This document shows positions 34,345 through 41,828 of a DNA stretch of 50,494 nt, piece after piece. The notes beneath the pieces are model-generated. The model had not been told where the DNA came from and made no database searches. It was given only the letters and a program-made list of their open reading frames with translations. The stretch covers positions 1 to 50,494 of the IMG/VR virus record IMGVR_UViG_3300000233_000011; one strand, written 5' to 3'. Within the stretch, counting starts at the first letter, position 1, and every line of letters starts with the position of its first letter. A program made the position numbers and the translations under genes. The DNA is from a virus.

Positions 34345-34371
34345 CCCCACCGCCGGGTCAAAGCGGTGGGG
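34345..34371 (-). terminator. Stem-loop between 34412 gene and queE
   Basis: CCCCACCGC pairs with GCGGTGGGG, a 9-bp stem with a 9-nt loop, 40 bp downstream of the 34412 stop codon and 63 bp before queE. No U run follows on the minus strand, so termination would be inefficient; it may separate the 34412 gene from the que operon. Confidence 0.55.
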
Positions 34372-34411
34372 ACGATCAGGCCGACGCTACGCCGCAGCGT
34401 GCTGCGCCTGA

Positions 34412-35056
34412 TTACTGGGCCGCGGCAGCGGCAGCAGCTTCTTCGGCTTTCGCCTTGGCGGCGGCTTCGGCATCAGCCTTGGCTTTCGCAGCGGCTTCCG
34501 CCTTGGCCTTGGCAGCAGCTTCCTTCTCGGCCTTCTTGGCCGCGGCAGCTTCTTCCTTCGCCGTCTTGGCAGCGGCCTTCTCGGCTTCCTTCGCGGCCTT
34601 CTCGGCTTCCTTGGCCGCTTTGGCCTCGGCCGATGCGGTCGATTCCTGGGTCTTCTCGTCGGCGCGCAGCTTCTTCAGCACCTCGGCGACCTTGTGGAAC
34701 CCGCACCAGCGCGAATACTGGGTGGACATCGTGCCGGGCATCGCGTCGGGAACGCGGCGCTTGTATTCTTCGATGACCTCATCCCGCTTCGCGGGCCGGC
34801 CCAGCTTGGCGGACAGCTCGTCGGCCACGTCCCACACAAGGCCGGTCTTCGTGCCAGCGATCGGACGGGTGAACCCGCTCTGACGGACGCGCTGCACCGT
34901 GACGGGGGCCGCAGGGGCTTCGGTCGGGGCTTCGGTCGGGGGTGCGGGCGGAGCCGGGGGAGCCACGGGGGCCGAGCCGGTTTCGTCGGACGGGGCGAAG
35001 CAAACACCGGCGAGGGCCAGCGATGCGAGGGTCGAGGTCAGGAACAGTCGTTTCAT
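34412..35056 (-). CDS. Ala/Lys-rich histone-like tail protein with signal-like N-terminus
   Basis: 214 aa. Residues 1-21 (MKRLFLTSTLASLALAGVC) look like a signal peptide; then a Pro/Ala linker, a compact domain at about 60-125 (TKTGLVWDVADELSAKLGRP then AKRDEVIEEYKRR and TMSTQYSRWCGF), and a 90-residue tail of repeated AK/KAEK units, like histone H1 or TolA-type helices. The central domain is shared with the proteins at 35158 and 48118. It has its own strong promoter (35107). A secreted DNA-binding protein would be odd; the leader may be a false signal. Confidence 0.6.
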   Translation of the reverse strand: MKRLFLTSTLASLALAGVCFAPSDETGSAPVAPPAPPAPPTEAPTEAPAAPVTVQRVRQSGFTRPIAGTKTGLVWDVADELSAKLGRPAKRDEVIEEYKRRVPDAMPGTMSTQYSRWCGFHKVAEVLKKLRADEKTQESTASAEAKAAKEAEKAAKEAEKAAAKTAKEEAAAAKKAEKEAAAKAKAEAAAKAKADAEAAAKAKAEEAAAAAAAQ

Positions 35057-35106
35057 TTTGCTCTCCAGCGATTGATGTGGTAACGTTTCTTTGTTACCGT
35101 GTATTG

Positions 35107-35135
35107 AACATAAGGCACTGCTCGTCGGGCGTCAA
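35107..35135 (-). promoter_or_regulatory. Strong promoter for the 34412 gene
   Basis: Read on the minus strand: TTGACG at 35135-35130, 17-bp spacer, TATGTT at 35112-35107, leaving a leader of about 45 nt to the ATG at 35056. The leader includes GGAGAG just before the start. One of the best matches to the phage promoter family. Confidence 0.75.
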
Positions 35136-35157
35136 CACCTTTTTGCCCGAAAAAGGA

Positions 35158-35727
35158 CTACATCCCGTTATTTTTTCGCCAACGGTACACTTGCGCGTTT
35201 GCCGTGTTCGGCGTAACGCCTGCGGCGATTGCGCGCTCCACAGCCACCTTGCGGTCGAATTGTCCAGCCTTGTGCATATCGTCGCACATGCCATGGACAA
35301 AGGCCACGGGGGAGCCTGTGAAGGTGGAACGAGCGCGGAGGCTTGCGTCGTGTCGCGCGCTCACCCCCGTTGGTGCGTCGTCATCGTCACGCCCGGCCCT
35401 GTCAGCTTCCCACAGTGACGGGGTCTGCGGTTCGACAATGAACTCGGCAGGGGGCTTCTCATGCGGCTCGAGTTCGTCAAGCCTGCAACTGATGCGGATG
35501 AGCGGCTTCATCCCGCGTTGACCAACGTGGGTCACGAACCCGATAGGGTTGCGGGGATATTCGCGCACCATGTAATCTTCGGCCCACAATGCGGCCCAGT
35601 CGGCTGCTGCGCCCTCGGTCACCGTGACGTAATGACCCTTGGCTGGATCGTGCAGCGTGTCAAACTTGGTCAAGCCCCGCCGCAACGCTGCGTCAATCGC
35701 CTGCCATCGTCCTGGGTAATGTTGCAT
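35158..35727 (-). CDS. Regulator-like protein with shared C-terminal domain
   Basis: 189 aa from the start at 35727 (MQHYPGRWQAIDA); the longer ORF start at 35751 lies inside the promoter, so it is rejected. GGAGG precedes 35727. The C-terminal 50 residues (SPVAFVHGMCDDM, then AAGVTPNTANAQVYRWRK) resemble the domain in the 48118 and 34412 proteins. An N-terminal domain of about 80 residues contains GHYVTVTEGAAADWAALW. Function unknown; a DNA-binding regulator is possible. Confidence 0.6.
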   Translation of the reverse strand: MQHYPGRWQAIDAALRRGLTKFDTLHDPAKGHYVTVTEGAAADWAALWAEDYMVREYPRNPIGFVTHVGQRGMKPLIRISCRLDELEPHEKPPAEFIVEPQTPSLWEADRAGRDDDDAPTGVSARHDASLRARSTFTGSPVAFVHGMCDDMHKAGQFDRKVAVERAIAAGVTPNTANAQVYRWRKNNGM

Positions 35728-35747
35728 GTTCGCCTCCATTTGAATTG

Positions 35748-35776
35748 ACATTACACCATGACGGTGCAGGCGTCAA
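35748..35776 (-). promoter_or_regulatory. Promoter for the 35158 gene
   Basis: On the minus strand TTGACG at 35776-35771, 17-bp spacer, TAATGT at 35753-35748. Transcription should start near 35741, just upstream of the GGAGG and ATG at 35727, giving a leader of about 14 nt. Confidence 0.7.
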
Positions 35777-35779
35777 CAC

Positions 35780-36028
35780 TCAAAATGGTATTTCATCTTC
35801 CCAGTCAGGACAGCCGACCACGATCACCCGACAGGGGGGCTTGGCGGTGTAGACCTTGCAGATCTCGGCGTTGTGGTCGTATTGCGCACAGTTGGCGCAA
35901 TGCCTCGTCATGTTGTTGAGTAGCGGGACCATCGCGTCGGCCAGGACCTGCGCTGCACGGTGAATCTCGTGGCGGCGGAAATCAGACGTGTTCTTGTATG
36001 GTCCCGGCTTTGTTGCTTTAGAAGACAT
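35780..36028 (-). CDS. Small Cys-rich zinc-binding protein (82 aa)
   Basis: A C-terminal Cys cluster: RHCANCAQYDHNAEICKV, then PPCRVIVVGCPDWE. These six cysteines can hold one or two metals. The first 40 residues are basic and helical. Overlaps the helicase stop by 11 bp, so it is coexpressed with helicase and nuclease. Probably a nucleic-acid-binding accessory; not recognised further. Confidence 0.6.
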   Translation of the reverse strand: MSSKATKPGPYKNTSDFRRHEIHRAAQVLADAMVPLLNNMTRHCANCAQYDHNAEICKVYTAKPPCRVIVVGCPDWEDEIPF

Positions 36029-37793
36029 GACCCATCACCTCCGGGTATTTCTTGTTGATCCAAACTCGAATCTGACGCGGCACGGTCAGCTCGTCAGACA
36101 GCTCCACAGCCTCTTCCGGGGTCTCGGGCAATTCAATGTCAGCCCGTTCTTCCCACCATGCCTTGCCCTTGTGTTTCACCCCAGTCTCATGCCAGGCAGG
36201 GACCCACTCGCTGAACGCGCGAAGCCCGCAATGGTATGTGACCTTCATAGACTTCGACCCGCCTGCCTTGTCGTGAACGGCATAGACAACCTTGTCAACG
36301 TCAAAGGTTTCAACCTGCGGCCCGTCATCGTGTGGCTCAACATCTTTCTTGCGCTTGATAAGTTCGTTGGTCGAGGCGTCGCTTTCAATCTTCGGTTTGA
36401 AAATGAACTCGGCCCCACATTCGCAGCAGTTGCGCGCCGATGTGTGGTTATACGCCCCGCACCCTGTCACCCGCCACACGCCCGAGAAGTCGCGCTCGTA
36501 ATACTCATGGAACGCGCGCCACTGGTCTGCCGTGATCGCTGATTCCTTGGGTGCGTGGTTGTGCATCTTTTCGCGCTCGCAGAACTTGACAGGGGGCGGA
36601 CCGCCACCCTTGCCCTTGCGCTTGGGGATCACAGGATCGTTGATCGGACCAAGCCGCATTGTGTTGCCTGCGAAGTCGAGCACAAGGCAATTCTTCTTGA
36701 CGCTGTTGGCGATTGCAGCCAACCGACCCTCGGTCGTGTTCAGGTCAAACCCGCTTGCGTAGAAGGGCCGCGTCCCTCGTCCCAGCATCTGCACCCACAG
36801 CCCAGGACTATTGCTCGGGCGCAGCATGACGATACAATCAATCTCCGCGTCGTCATAACCCGTGGTCAGGACGTTGTTGTTGACCATCCAACGGGCTTCG
36901 CCGTTACGATGCGCCGCAAGGGATGCGTCTCGCTCTTTGTCGCCCATCTTTGAATGAACGCACACCGCGGATTCCCCGAGCAGTCGCAGCGCGTCTGTGA
37001 CGTGTTCAGTGTGATCAACGCCCGTAGTAAAAACCAGGATACGTCTGCGGCCGTGGGCGAGTTCCATCGCCTCGCGCAACGCGGCTTCCGTGATCTCTGA
37101 TTTGTCAACGGCGCGTTGCAAATCCTTATCAATGAACTCGCCCCCGCGCTTTTTCACGTCCGACACATCCAGCTCCGTCTTGGTCGGGCGTGGGATCAGA
37201 GGAGACAGGAAGCCCTCGTCAAAGAACCAGTTGAAGGCGTCCAGCGTTGTCATATCGCAGGCAATGTCTGTGAAGATGCCGCCCTCAGTTATCATACCAA
37301 GGCCGAGGCGATAAGGGGTCGCTGACAGCCCGATGACCCGCAGGTTCGGGTTGATCGCTTTCAAGTCGGCAATGAACTTCTGGTATGACGTGTCATCGTT
37401 CGGACTCACGGTGTGGCATTCGTCAATGATGATGATGTCCACATGTCCGAACATGGGCGCGAGATTGACGACCGATTGGATGCCTGCAAACGTAATCGGG
37501 TAGTAAGACTGTCGTGACTTGAGGCCTGCCGAATATATGCCAAGCGGGGCCGCAGGCCACATGGTTTGCAGCTTGTCGGCGTTCTGAGCGATCAGCTCTT
37601 TGACGTGGGTCAGCATCATTATGCGCTGGGTCGGCCATGTCGCCATGACCTGCCAGATAAACCCGCCGATGACAATTGACTTGCCCGTTCCCGTGGGCAT
37701 GACGACCACGGGGTTGCCATCACGTTTCGTTCCGAAGAACGAGAACAAGCTGCCGATGGCAAACTCTTGATACGGACGCGGGCGCATGTTCAC
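36018..37793 (-). CDS. SF2 DEAD/DEAH-box helicase
   Basis: 591 aa. N-terminal RecA domain: QxxxR-like start (RPRPYQEFAIGSLF), motif I MPTGTGKSIV at residues 32-41, motif II DECH at 124-127, motif III GLSATPYRLG. C-terminal domain: VCVHSKMGDKERD and motif VI LWVQMLGRGTRPF. The tail has a Cys cluster (TGCGAYNHTSARNCCECGAE), a possible zinc ribbon, absent in many relatives. Probably unwinds DNA for replication or recombination. ATGA overlap with the nuclease gene. Confidence 0.88.
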   Translation of the reverse strand: MNMRPRPYQEFAIGSLFSFFGTKRDGNPVVVMPTGTGKSIVIGGFIWQVMATWPTQRIMMLTHVKELIAQNADKLQTMWPAAPLGIYSAGLKSRQSYYPITFAGIQSVVNLAPMFGHVDIIIIDECHTVSPNDDTSYQKFIADLKAINPNLRVIGLSATPYRLGLGMITEGGIFTDIACDMTTLDAFNWFFDEGFLSPLIPRPTKTELDVSDVKKRGGEFIDKDLQRAVDKSEITEAALREAMELAHGRRRILVFTTGVDHTEHVTDALRLLGESAVCVHSKMGDKERDASLAAHRNGEARWMVNNNVLTTGYDDAEIDCIVMLRPSNSPGLWVQMLGRGTRPFYASGFDLNTTEGRLAAIANSVKKNCLVLDFAGNTMRLGPINDPVIPKRKGKGGGPPPVKFCEREKMHNHAPKESAITADQWRAFHEYYERDFSGVWRVTGCGAYNHTSARNCCECGAEFIFKPKIESDASTNELIKRKKDVEPHDDGPQVETFDVDKVVYAVHDKAGGSKSMKVTYHCGLRAFSEWVPAWHETGVKHKGKAWWEERADIELPETPEEAVELSDELTVPRQIRVWINKKYPEVMGHVF

Positions 37794-38764
37794 TCCTTGA
37801 TGGCCGAATGTTCAGCACAGCCGGCTTTCGTGTGTTCGTATGGTATCACACTCTGCCACTTCGCGCAATACCATTCGCCCCCTTCAATGGGTTTGCTGAA
37901 AGCACACGACCGACACGTCTTCTCCATCGGCTCCCCCATGTGACAGGCGCCCCGATGGTCGCAGAAGCGACATTTGAACCAAGACGGGGAGCTGTTAATC
38001 CGCATTGGCGGGAGCGGGCTGTTGATAACGTCACGCGCCTTGCCCAGGAGCCCGGCACCGATCATGGGCGCGGCCTCAATCCAGAAACATTTGATCTCGT
38101 CGGTGTTCTTGTTGACCGCCATATACAGGCCGAGCTTGATGCCGCGCTTGGTCATGTAGACCTGCATCTGTTGATAGTGCGCAGGCTTCGCCGCAGCCAA
38201 GCCCTTGTTGACCAGTTCGTCAAAGGACTTCTGCCCGTGGGTTTTGTATTCGCCCAGGACAGGGTCCTTCGCTGTCAGCCCGAACCGATCAACGCCGGGC
38301 ACGTTGTAAAGGATCGAGTCCATCGACCCGCCGAAGTGTCCCTCCACGTCTTTGATGCGCCATTGCTCGGCCTTGACCCCGCGTGTCGCAGCGCGGCGAA
38401 TGTGGGCATCATCGTCCGACACGTCATCCACGTCCGGTGGGAACTCCACGTCCCAGTCAAACAGGACATAGCTGTCTGAACCATCGTGATAGCAGAGGCG
38501 CTGAGAATGCGCCCTCACCTCGACCCCGATGCTTTTCAGATACCCGATGAAGCGTTCTTCCTCGCGGTGGCCGCGATTGAACAGACGCAGCAGGGATGCC
38601 TTGTGCTTCGCGCGTGTCGCCCATCGAAAGGTGTACCACAGGGCGCGGGAACATTCGTCACCGATTGACGACGCCCCCAAATGCCGACGAAACCCGTCTT
38701 CCTGGGTTTCGGTTATGCGCGCGTCAATGAGCGCAAGGATATCGTCTGCTGAATGAACTGTCAT
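37790..38764 (-). CDS. PD-(D/E)XK exonuclease (Cas4/RecB-like)
   Basis: 324 aa. Starts MTVHSADDILALIDARI; LGASSIGDECSRALWY carries the first Cys, GGSMDSILY the metal-binding Asp, GEYKTHGQKSF the Glu-x-Lys of the catalytic core, and AHYQQMQVYM the helical part. At the end, KCRFCDHRGACH plus TCRSCAFSKP and YCAKW give a Cys set that could bind an Fe-S cluster as in Cas4/AddB. Coupled to the helicase by an ATGA overlap; probably a resection nuclease that feeds the annealing proteins. Confidence 0.82.
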   Translation of the reverse strand: MTVHSADDILALIDARITETQEDGFRRHLGASSIGDECSRALWYTFRWATRAKHKASLLRLFNRGHREEERFIGYLKSIGVEVRAHSQRLCYHDGSDSYVLFDWDVEFPPDVDDVSDDDAHIRRAATRGVKAEQWRIKDVEGHFGGSMDSILYNVPGVDRFGLTAKDPVLGEYKTHGQKSFDELVNKGLAAAKPAHYQQMQVYMTKRGIKLGLYMAVNKNTDEIKCFWIEAAPMIGAGLLGKARDVINSPLPPMRINSSPSWFKCRFCDHRGACHMGEPMEKTCRSCAFSKPIEGGEWYCAKWQSVIPYEHTKAGCAEHSAIKE

Positions 38765-38783
38765 CTTTGACCCCTGTTGATGG

Positions 38784-38805
38784 GAGGGGGCGCGGACGCC
38801 CCCTC
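38784..38805 (-). terminator. Stem-loop between transporter and nuclease genes
   Basis: GAGGGGGCG, a four-base loop and CGCCCCCTC form a perfect 9-bp stem, 9 bp after the transporter stop and 20 bp before the nuclease start. No U run follows; may be a partial terminator or a processing site. Confidence 0.55.
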
Positions 38806-38814
38806 GGTTGATCG

Positions 38815-39315
38815 TTACGCGAAGTATTCTTCCTTGCGGGTCGGCGCCCGATACCAGAAGAAGATGACAGCCGCGGCGATCAGCTTGGCAACGACCATCA
38901 GGGCAAACGTGCCCACCGTCAAGCCGTCGATCAGGAACAGGAAGACAGCCGTGTCCACAGGGGTCGAGATCAGGGACGAAAGCATCACGCGCTTGTGGAA
39001 CGGCTTCTTGGTCAGCGTGTAAAGCAGCCAGTCCGTGATCTCGGACAGCCCGAACGCCACGACCGAGGCGACGGCGACGAAGGGGTCGGCGAGCAGGAAC
39101 GTCAGCACAGCCGCCAAGGCCATCGCCACCAGGACGTAGTGGCCTGCCTCGCGTTGCGCAAAGTCACGCACCACGAAGACCACGCCTGCAAGCACAGCCA
39201 TCGGCGAGATCAGGCCGATTGCGGTGGGGATCATCGGGACATAGCTGAACCCGAAGTTCAGGAGCAGGATCGTGATGACGTAGAGCGCCATATAGGGGTG
39301 AAAGAGTTTTTCCAT
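38815..39315 (-). CDS. yhhQ: Queuosine-precursor transporter (YhhQ/VUT family)
   Basis: 166 aa with about six hydrophobic segments (MALYVITILLLNFGFSYVP, GLISPMAVLAGVVFVV, YVLVAMALAAVLTFLLA and further). The family mark is a conserved polar region VAFGLSEITDWLLYTLTK followed by SLISTPVDTAVFLF, which fits the VUT/YhhQ transporters that import preQ0/preQ1. Shorter than E. coli YhhQ, but like other short VUT members. Position apart from the que genes and with its own structured leader suggests separate control. Confidence 0.78.
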   Translation of the reverse strand: MEKLFHPYMALYVITILLLNFGFSYVPMIPTAIGLISPMAVLAGVVFVVRDFAQREAGHYVLVAMALAAVLTFLLADPFVAVASVVAFGLSEITDWLLYTLTKKPFHKRVMLSSLISTPVDTAVFLFLIDGLTVGTFALMVVAKLIAAAVIFFWYRAPTRKEEYFA

Positions 39316-39339
39316 GGTTTGCAGTTTCCTTGCATGTTT

Positions 39340-39383
39340 GATCCTGGAACAGGGACGAGGCGACGCCAGGATCTAACGTCGCC
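39340..39383 (-). promoter_or_regulatory. H-type pseudoknot in transporter leader (riboswitch candidate)
   Basis: On the minus strand the RNA reads P1 GGCGACG (39383-39377), loop UUA, P2 GAUCCUGG (39373-39366), P1' CGUCGCC (39365-39359), an 11-nt loop, P2' CCAGGAUC (39347-39340). P1 is a perfect 7-bp and P2 a perfect 8-bp helix, and the P2 strand lies inside the P1 loop: the geometry of an H-type pseudoknot. It ends 24 nt before the transporter ATG, close to its AAGGAA ribosome site. preQ1 riboswitches use the same fold type in front of such genes, but the sequence does not match the consensus I know. Confidence 0.65.
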
Positions 39384-39393
39384 CCGCATTGCG

Positions 39394-39861
39394 TCACTCG
39401 GCGGTCACCTGCGGTGCGGCCTCGGCTTTCGTAACGGCGTCAAAGGAAAACGCCGGCTGAACCGAATCCACCAGGAACCCACCGATCTTCTCGGCCTCTT
39501 CCAGAAGCCGTGCAGCCTGCGGATCGGCCGAGCGCAGGGCTGCGAACCGTTCCGTCTGAACGCGCTGGGCTTCGCGCCGCTCGATCTCGGCCGAGATCTC
39601 TGCCAGCCGCGCCTTGCACTGCTGCCGTTCCTTGTAGCGCCGGTCGTCAATCGTGCAGACGACTTCTTTGGTCGCCTTGATTGCGTCGTGGCCCGCTGTG
39701 GACACGACCGTCACCGCAACGTAGCCGTTGAACGGGGATTCCACGATGACACGGTCGCCCGGCTGGACGTTGTAGTCGCAGAAATAGGCATACGTCCGAT
39801 CCTGGTTGTTGCCATAGCCCGCGTCTTTCGGGCCGTCGAACTTCACAAGGATCACACTCAT
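39394..39861 (-). CDS. Conserved phage protein with OB/KOW-like start
   Basis: 155 aa from the ATG at 39861 (MSVILVKF), preceded by GGAGAAG; an upstream ATG at 39873 overlaps that ribosome site. The first 60 residues (YAYFCDYNVQPGDRVIVESP) look like a small beta-barrel; the second part is a charged helix (ARLAEISAEIERREAQRV). Proteins with this plan are common beside phage recombination genes. Function unknown. Confidence 0.55.
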   Translation of the reverse strand: MSVILVKFDGPKDAGYGNNQDRTYAYFCDYNVQPGDRVIVESPFNGYVAVTVVSTAGHDAIKATKEVVCTIDDRRYKERQQCKARLAEISAEIERREAQRVQTERFAALRSADPQAARLLEEAEKIGGFLVDSVQPAFSFDAVTKAEAAPQVTAE

Positions 39862-39896
39862 TTGCTTCTCCATCGCTTGTGTGTTTCGTATGCCTA

Positions 39897-39925
39897 TTTA
39901 TGCCACAGGGTGACACCGGGCGCAA
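39897..39925 (-). promoter_or_regulatory. Variant promoter before 39394 gene
   Basis: On the minus strand TTGCGC at 39925-39920, 17-bp spacer, CATAAA at 39902-39897, 36 bp before the ATG. A second copy of this variant (TTGCGC-N17-GATAAA) precedes the 42629 gene. Confidence 0.45.
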
Positions 39926-39942
39926 GCAAAAAGCGCGCCCGG
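39916..39942 (-). terminator. Stem-loop after DUF669 gene
   Basis: CCGGGCGC and GCGCCCGG form an 8-bp stem with an 11-nt loop, starting 11 bp after the stop of the 39954 gene. It overlaps the promoter of the next gene. No U run follows, so it may act as an RNA 3' end or a partial terminator. Confidence 0.5.
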
Positions 39943-39953
39943 CGATCTTCTTG

Positions 39954-40793
39954 TCAGCCCTGCGGTTGAGCCCACGGGGGAGCAGCCCCACCCGGTGCGC
40001 CAGCCGGGGCCGCAGCAGCCCACGGGGGAGCCGCACCAGCCGCAGGGGCCGGAGCGGGTGCAGCCGCAGCAGCGGGCGCTTGTTCAGCCTGCCACGGGGC
40101 CGCAGCCGCAGGCGCGGGTGCAGGGGCCGGTGCGGGCGCAGGGGCCGCAGCCTTGGGAGCCGGGGTCCACGCGCCGTTGATCCACCACTGTTCATCAGGG
40201 GTCCCCGCCGCGTGGATGTGCGTCGGGTCACTCGGACGTTGCGGGCCGGCCGGGGCAGCCGGGGCGACAGGGGCGGGCGCAGGGGTCGGCGCAGCGGGAG
40301 CCGCAGGGGCCGCAGGTGCAGCAGGAGCTGCCCCAGCCGCACCACCTGCAACCTGCCCGATCTGATCGGCGGCGACACCTTGCATGTTCCGGTATTCGGA
40401 GATCTCGTTGTTGAACTTCGTCGGATCATCAGTCCGCGGTTTCTTGACGACCATCACCTTGAACGGGATGCCATGCAGCTGCTGCGTGTCCTGGAGGTGC
40501 ATGACCCCCGTGACGCGGCAGATTGCCGACAGCTGCGCCTTGCCGATTTCCTCGGCGGTCGAGTTGTCGTTCTCCCAGTTGACCCGGTCGATCAGCGTGG
40601 CGCCCGAATGTTCGCCAGCCGCGATGCGGTAATTGAACTGGAAATAAGACCCGCGCTGGGCCGTGCCTGCGGCCTTCGCTTTGGTCGGCTTGAGTTCGGA
40701 GCCCGCGATCATCACGGTGTATTCCCCCGTCTCAAAGACGGCGAAAGCCCCTTGGGGTGCGACCTGGGCCGCGTTGAAGTTAAGCTGAACCAT
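39954..40793 (-). CDS. DUF669 single-stranded DNA-binding/recombination protein
   Basis: 279 aa. The first 140 residues (VFETGEYTVMIAGSELKPT, SYFQFNYRIAAGEHSGATL) form the DUF669 domain, an OB-like fold found next to phage single-strand annealing genes. It is followed by a 130-residue Pro/Ala-rich low-complexity tail with a WWINGAWTPAP insert and repeated APPWA units at the end. A long flexible tail with a conserved tip is typical of SSB-type proteins that recruit partners. Start at 40793 with AAGGAG. Confidence 0.75.
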   Translation of the reverse strand: MVQLNFNAAQVAPQGAFAVFETGEYTVMIAGSELKPTKAKAAGTAQRGSYFQFNYRIAAGEHSGATLIDRVNWENDNSTAEEIGKAQLSAICRVTGVMHLQDTQQLHGIPFKVMVVKKPRTDDPTKFNNEISEYRNMQGVAADQIGQVAGGAAGAAPAAPAAPAAPAAPTPAPAPVAPAAPAGPQRPSDPTHIHAAGTPDEQWWINGAWTPAPKAAAPAPAPAPAPAPAAAAPWQAEQAPAAAAAPAPAPAAGAAPPWAAAAPAGAPGGAAPPWAQPQG

Positions 40794-40806
40794 GATGGTC
40801 TCCTTG

Positions 40807-41502
40807 TCAGCTGGTTGCAGTGATCTTCTTGATGATGTTGCCGAGGTCAGGGTACTCGATTGCATCCAATCGACCGGACCTGTCCTTGGCATCGTTCGAG
40901 AAGTCCGGTTGCGTCCGCAGGAAGCGATAGTCCTTCTGCGTTGCGGGGTCTTTGCCGATGTCCAGGTGGAACACTTCGTCAAAGTGGTATGGCAGGCTCG
41001 GGCCGAGCTTGGTCCCGGGCATGAACGGCCCGTTAAGCACGATCCCTGTCTGCTCGTCCTTGATGGCTTCCTGCTTGGCCGACACATAGACATGGTAGCC
41101 AGGCAGGTCGCGGAATGCACGAATGGTAGCCGACACCTGGTCGATCAACAGGCCGTAAGCCTGCCGCGGGTCGATCAGCTTGCCGTTGATCTTTTGCGCC
41201 TTCGCATTGGCGAGGACGACTTCACCGATCTCCGAGATGGAGTCGATGCAGATGGTCTGAAACTGTTTGGCCTCGGCCGACGATTGCGCCCAGTTGAAGA
41301 CCTCGGTCAGGTCATCGACCGTGCGGATCTCGACATAGGGCAACTGGTACCTGCTCAGGGCGAGCAGGCCCGACTCCGCGGACAGGATGATCGGATTCGG
41401 ACACGTTGCGCAGAGCGTCGTTTTGCCCCGCCCCGCCTTGCCGTAGACCAGCATCTTGACGCCGTTTGACGCCCCGATGCCAAGGGTGGACTTGATCTGC
41501 AT
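40807..41502 (-). CDS. Sak4-like RecA-type recombinase/annealase
   Basis: 231 aa. Walker A GKAGRGKTTL at residues 21-30, Walker B-like QTICIDSISEIG and a later VSAKQEAIKDEQTG, typical of the Sak4 branch of RecA/RadA-type ATPases in phages. These proteins work with an SSB-like partner in single-strand annealing. The neighbouring DUF669 gene fits that partnership. Start at 41502 with GGAGG. Confidence 0.8.
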   Translation of the reverse strand: MQIKSTLGIGASNGVKMLVYGKAGRGKTTLCATCPNPIILSAESGLLALSRYQLPYVEIRTVDDLTEVFNWAQSSAEAKQFQTICIDSISEIGEVVLANAKAQKINGKLIDPRQAYGLLIDQVSATIRAFRDLPGYHVYVSAKQEAIKDEQTGIVLNGPFMPGTKLGPSLPYHFDEVFHLDIGKDPATQKDYRFLRTQPDFSNDAKDRSGRLDAIEYPDLGNIIKKITATS

Positions 41503-41828
41503 TATTCATCCTCCAGGATTGTTTCAATCAGCTCTTCCAGCTCGACCAGGACGTCCGCCACGGCCTCGCCATTGGCCTTGGTCAATTCGCGGGTGAGCGC
41601 CTCCCAAGCCTGCCGCACTTCGACAACCTTGGTTTTGATCTTCTTGACGTTGGCGGTCGTGTCGCCCTTGTCCTCGTCTGCATCGCCGCGCATGTGGTCA
41701 CGCAATGCAACGACCGTTGCCCACACGCGGGCCGCGTTCAGCAGCTGGTCGATCTCGTCCACCGTGTAGGGTTCAGCCTTGACGGCCTCGACCTGCGGCG
41801 AGGCCGTCAACAGGTGCTCAATGCCCAT
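41502..41828 (-). CDS. Hypothetical helical protein (108 aa)
   Basis: Start at 41828 (MGIEHLLTASPQ) removes a low-quality upstream extension and gives an 11-bp overlap with the preceding gene. The protein is helical, with RVWATVVALRDHMR and an acidic C-terminus (ELEELIETILEDE). No family recognised; it belongs to the recombination operon. Confidence 0.55.
   Translation of the reverse strand: MGIEHLLTASPQVEAVKAEPYTVDEIDQLLNAARVWATVVALRDHMRGDADEDKGDTTANVKKIKTKVVEVRQAWEALTRELTKANGEAVADVLVELEELIETILEDE

Noticed and set aside
34331-34371. Promoter TTGACC before queE
   Set aside because: The -35-like TTGACC sits in the loop of the stem-loop and no -10 fits at 17 bp; better explained as part of the hairpin.
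35728-35751. Longer start for the 35158 gene
   Set aside because: It would place the start codon inside the -10 box; the 35727 ATG has GGAGG in place.
39874-40823. Plus-strand frames opposite the DUF669 gene with Arg/Ser/Gly repeats
   Set aside because: They are the reverse of the Pro/Ala-rich tail; composition is an artefact of low-complexity DNA.
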